NCBI RefSeq assembly: GCF_036588685.1
Contig: NC_086386.1
Span: 77,932,682-77,996,681 of the forward strand
Length of the DNA stretch: 64,000 bases
Origin: Mytilus trossulus
Taxonomy: Eukaryota; Mollusca; Bivalvia; Mytilida; Mytilidae
Direction of reading: 5' to 3'
In this document: piece after piece, positions 61,904 through 64,000 of the stretch
Layout: every line of letters begins with the position of its first letter
Position numbering within the stretch: the stretch's first letter is position 1
Program-made: the position numbers and the translations under genes
Notes under the pieces: model-generated
Databases searched by the model: none
Seen by the model: only the letters and a program-made list of their open reading frames with translations
What the model was told of the DNA's origin: nothing

Positions 61904-62378
61904 CTGTAAATTCAGAAATTAATGCTATATTTTTTTTGCCTTTTAATATCTGAACATACTTTCATTTCCCCCTTGTCCATTTGATGTCAGTATATATTTT
62001 TACTTGCACTATGGGTGAAAATAATTGTTTTTACAAATATATCTAATGAATTCCTGCTGGATTTGCTGATACACATATCACATTTATTAATCAATAGCAC
62101 ACAACAATTGTTCACACAATTTTCTCGATCCCTAAAGGTGGTGTGAAAAATTTGTGTCATTTCTATATTCTCTTGTAATGTGTCAATGGTGGAGAAATGT
62201 GCATTCAATTTATTATTATTTATTTATTATAAAAAAAAAAGAAACAACTTTGACATACAACTATAAATAACTCTAGAAAATATGGGTATTTATGCAAAAC
62301 ACAAAATTAAAACCTCATGTGATTTGGGGTCCTTGAATAGTAATAAAAAGGTGTATGCAATAATTTCTGAATTTACAG
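61904..62378. mobile_element. TA-flanked TIR element, CTGTAAATTC family, copy 2
   Basis: The left end CTGTAAATTCAGAAATTAATG and the right end GCAATAATTTCTGAATTTACAG are inverted repeats flanked by TA (61,902-61,903 and 62,379-62,380). It is 475 bp, more than twice copy 1 (9,227-9,422), with an unrelated-looking interior. Confidence 0.7.
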
Positions 62379-62380
62379 TA

Positions 62381-63596
62381 GTATAGTTGTATAAGAGAAG
62401 TCTGGAATAAACCATTTTAAACCAAGTTGTCACACTATAAAAAAAATATTACACAAAATAAGATACAAACATATTAAATATTATCCTTGAAAAATACCAT
62501 TGAAAGATTATTACATATAACAGATATATATCTGGCTGAAGGTTTTGACTACACTAAAGCCTGTAAAGTTTTTGGACATAAATTTTTCTACCAGCATTTT
62601 CTGTATATTCACCATTTTTTAAACGTCTATTACTTCATACATGTATAAACTAGCTTCTGATTCAGTTTATAAAAAAAAGGGAAGCTGAATATTCTGGATA
62701 AAAGCTGCAATTAGACTTTGTGAAAATGATTTTTTTTATTTTCAACTTTTAACAAAAAGCCTGATGTACAATGTATTTTTATAATATTCTTGCACTGGTA
62801 TTTTTTAATATTCTAATTATTCTTTTGAAAAATACACATTATTTGTTTTACCTGTAGAACCTGCTGTGTTTAGAAAATTGTTCAACTTCAAATTGTCATA
62901 AATTTCTCAACTAAAACAAATCACGTTGTCCGTCTCCCCTTTTTTGCACCAAATTCAAGATAAGTGGTACACTACATATCAGGGTACCACTACTATGTAC
63001 ATGCCAATGTTGTCCTTAAACATTACAATTTTAGTGTGATGCCTCTTGGACTGTTTCATTCAAAATCTACTCACAAATGTTGGATTAATTAAAGCAAGGA
63101 CTGAAATTGTTTAGAACAAGGGAAAACATTTGACTCTGGTCATTTTACTTTGAATATACATGTACCCACAATTTCACAGCTATCAAGTTGTCAATCTTAT
63201 TGCATCACATGTACAAAATGGACTATTTACTGGATAGAAAAAAATCGATTGTGTGCTTCTAACTATATGGAAATTTGTACCAAGTATACTTTGTACTGAT
63301 TGAATCTGGTGTAAAAAAATAATCGACCAAACAGTTCAACACCTGTATCTATGTCAATTCAAAAAAGAAAAAAACTGTTTTGAAACACAAATTTAGCACA
63401 AAAACCTTTGCCGTACTATAAAGATACAACTTGTGAAGAACAGGGTAAAAAAAAATATACCATGAACAAAAAAACTGATGGGAGAAAAGCAGAAAATTAA
63501 TGGATATTTCTGACAAGTTCAGACTGACCATGCTGACTGCATATTCTATTGATCAGCATCATAATGTTATTCATTGTATGATTATAAATTTAATGC
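62381..63596. other. PCF11 intron sequence, nothing recognised
   Basis: AT-rich with no exon or repeat boundary that I can support. Confidence 0.4.
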
Positions 63597-63597
63597 A

Positions 63598-63664
63598 GCA
63601 TCACTTGCATCCATCGTCTGAGCATCACTTTGCATCTGTTGCCATGGCATCACTTGCATCCATC
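63598..63664. repeat. Three ~24-bp tandem repeats
   Basis: GCATCACTTGCATCCATC at 63,598 and 63,647 flank a diverged middle unit, GCATCACTTTGCATCTG, at 63,622; the spacings are 24 and 25 bp. Confidence 0.7.
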
Positions 63665-64000
63665 TTGGGCTAATTAGTAGAAGTTTATTGTTTTCAGTTG
63701 AATGACAACATCAGTGGTAATGTACAGAGAAAGGTTCAGTTTCCATCAATTTGCATCTCTCAAGTTTTTCATGTTCGGCCAAAATGCATGGAAGTTTAAC
63801 TAAGTTATCATGGTTATATTCAGCCAAACATGCTGTTGACAATAATTGAGGTTTTGTTCATTACACTTTCCATTGACAAATGTTAGATAATCTGTCTCGC
63901 CAACAACTGTCTGAATTGCAAATGATTCAATGTACCAGCACAAAAGTTGCTCTTCATATTTGTGAAACATGTTAAAGGCTATAGACGGCAATGTTTTTTA

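Noticed and set aside
63349..63991. Short frames at the right edge as PCF11 exon 3
   Set aside because: None encodes the expected VDExTRKSLFKLR continuation, and all lie on the opposite strand.

Overview
This window is AT-rich, intron-bearing eukaryotic DNA. Protein-coding exons cover only a few percent of it; the rest is intron, intergenic sequence and many short repeats. The repeat families look like those I recall from marine mussels (Mytilus-type bivalves), and tandem RING/B-box (TRIM-like) genes are also common in bivalve genomes. I therefore suggest a bivalve mollusc, probably a mytilid. That is recall, not a database match.

Layout. 1-2.6 kb: last intron and terminal coding exon of an unrecognised plus-strand gene, followed by its 3' region. 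3.4-4.25 kb: an 827-bp inverted-repeat element with a 9-bp target duplication, of Mutator-like foldback type. 8.8-9.4 kb: two short TIR elements. 12.4-14.4 and 20.8-23.1 kb: two tandem TRIM-like genes (RING, B-boxes, coiled coil, propeller-like C-terminus). The first is a nonsense-riddled pseudogene. The second is split by a 297-bp repeat insertion but keeps an open RING/B-box/coiled-coil half. 15.9-16.9 kb: a hairpin-ended element with a tandem-repeat core. 26.6-36.1 kb: a 37-bp minisatellite enclosing exactly six copies of a ~1.44-kb unit.

40.6-43.4 kb: a complete four-exon minus-strand Rab GTPase of 202 residues, recognisable as Rab30. 45-48.6 kb: a foldback element with a nested 1.1-kb insertion, then a second hairpin-ended tandem-repeat element. 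51.2-60.2 kb onward: the first two coding exons of PCF11 (CTD-interacting domain) on the plus strand, separated by an 8.7-kb intron full of TIR and SINE-like repeats. The gene runs off the right edge.

Rab30 (minus) and PCF11 (plus) are divergent neighbours, as I recall RAB30 and PCF11 being in human 11q14.1, so this may be ancient microsynteny. I see no rRNA, tRNA, CRISPR, operon or prokaryotic feature. The most unusual structures are the 1.44-kb higher-order array, the Mutator-like foldback element, the two hairpin-ended ~147-bp-period elements, and the mobile insertion inside the second TRIM gene.
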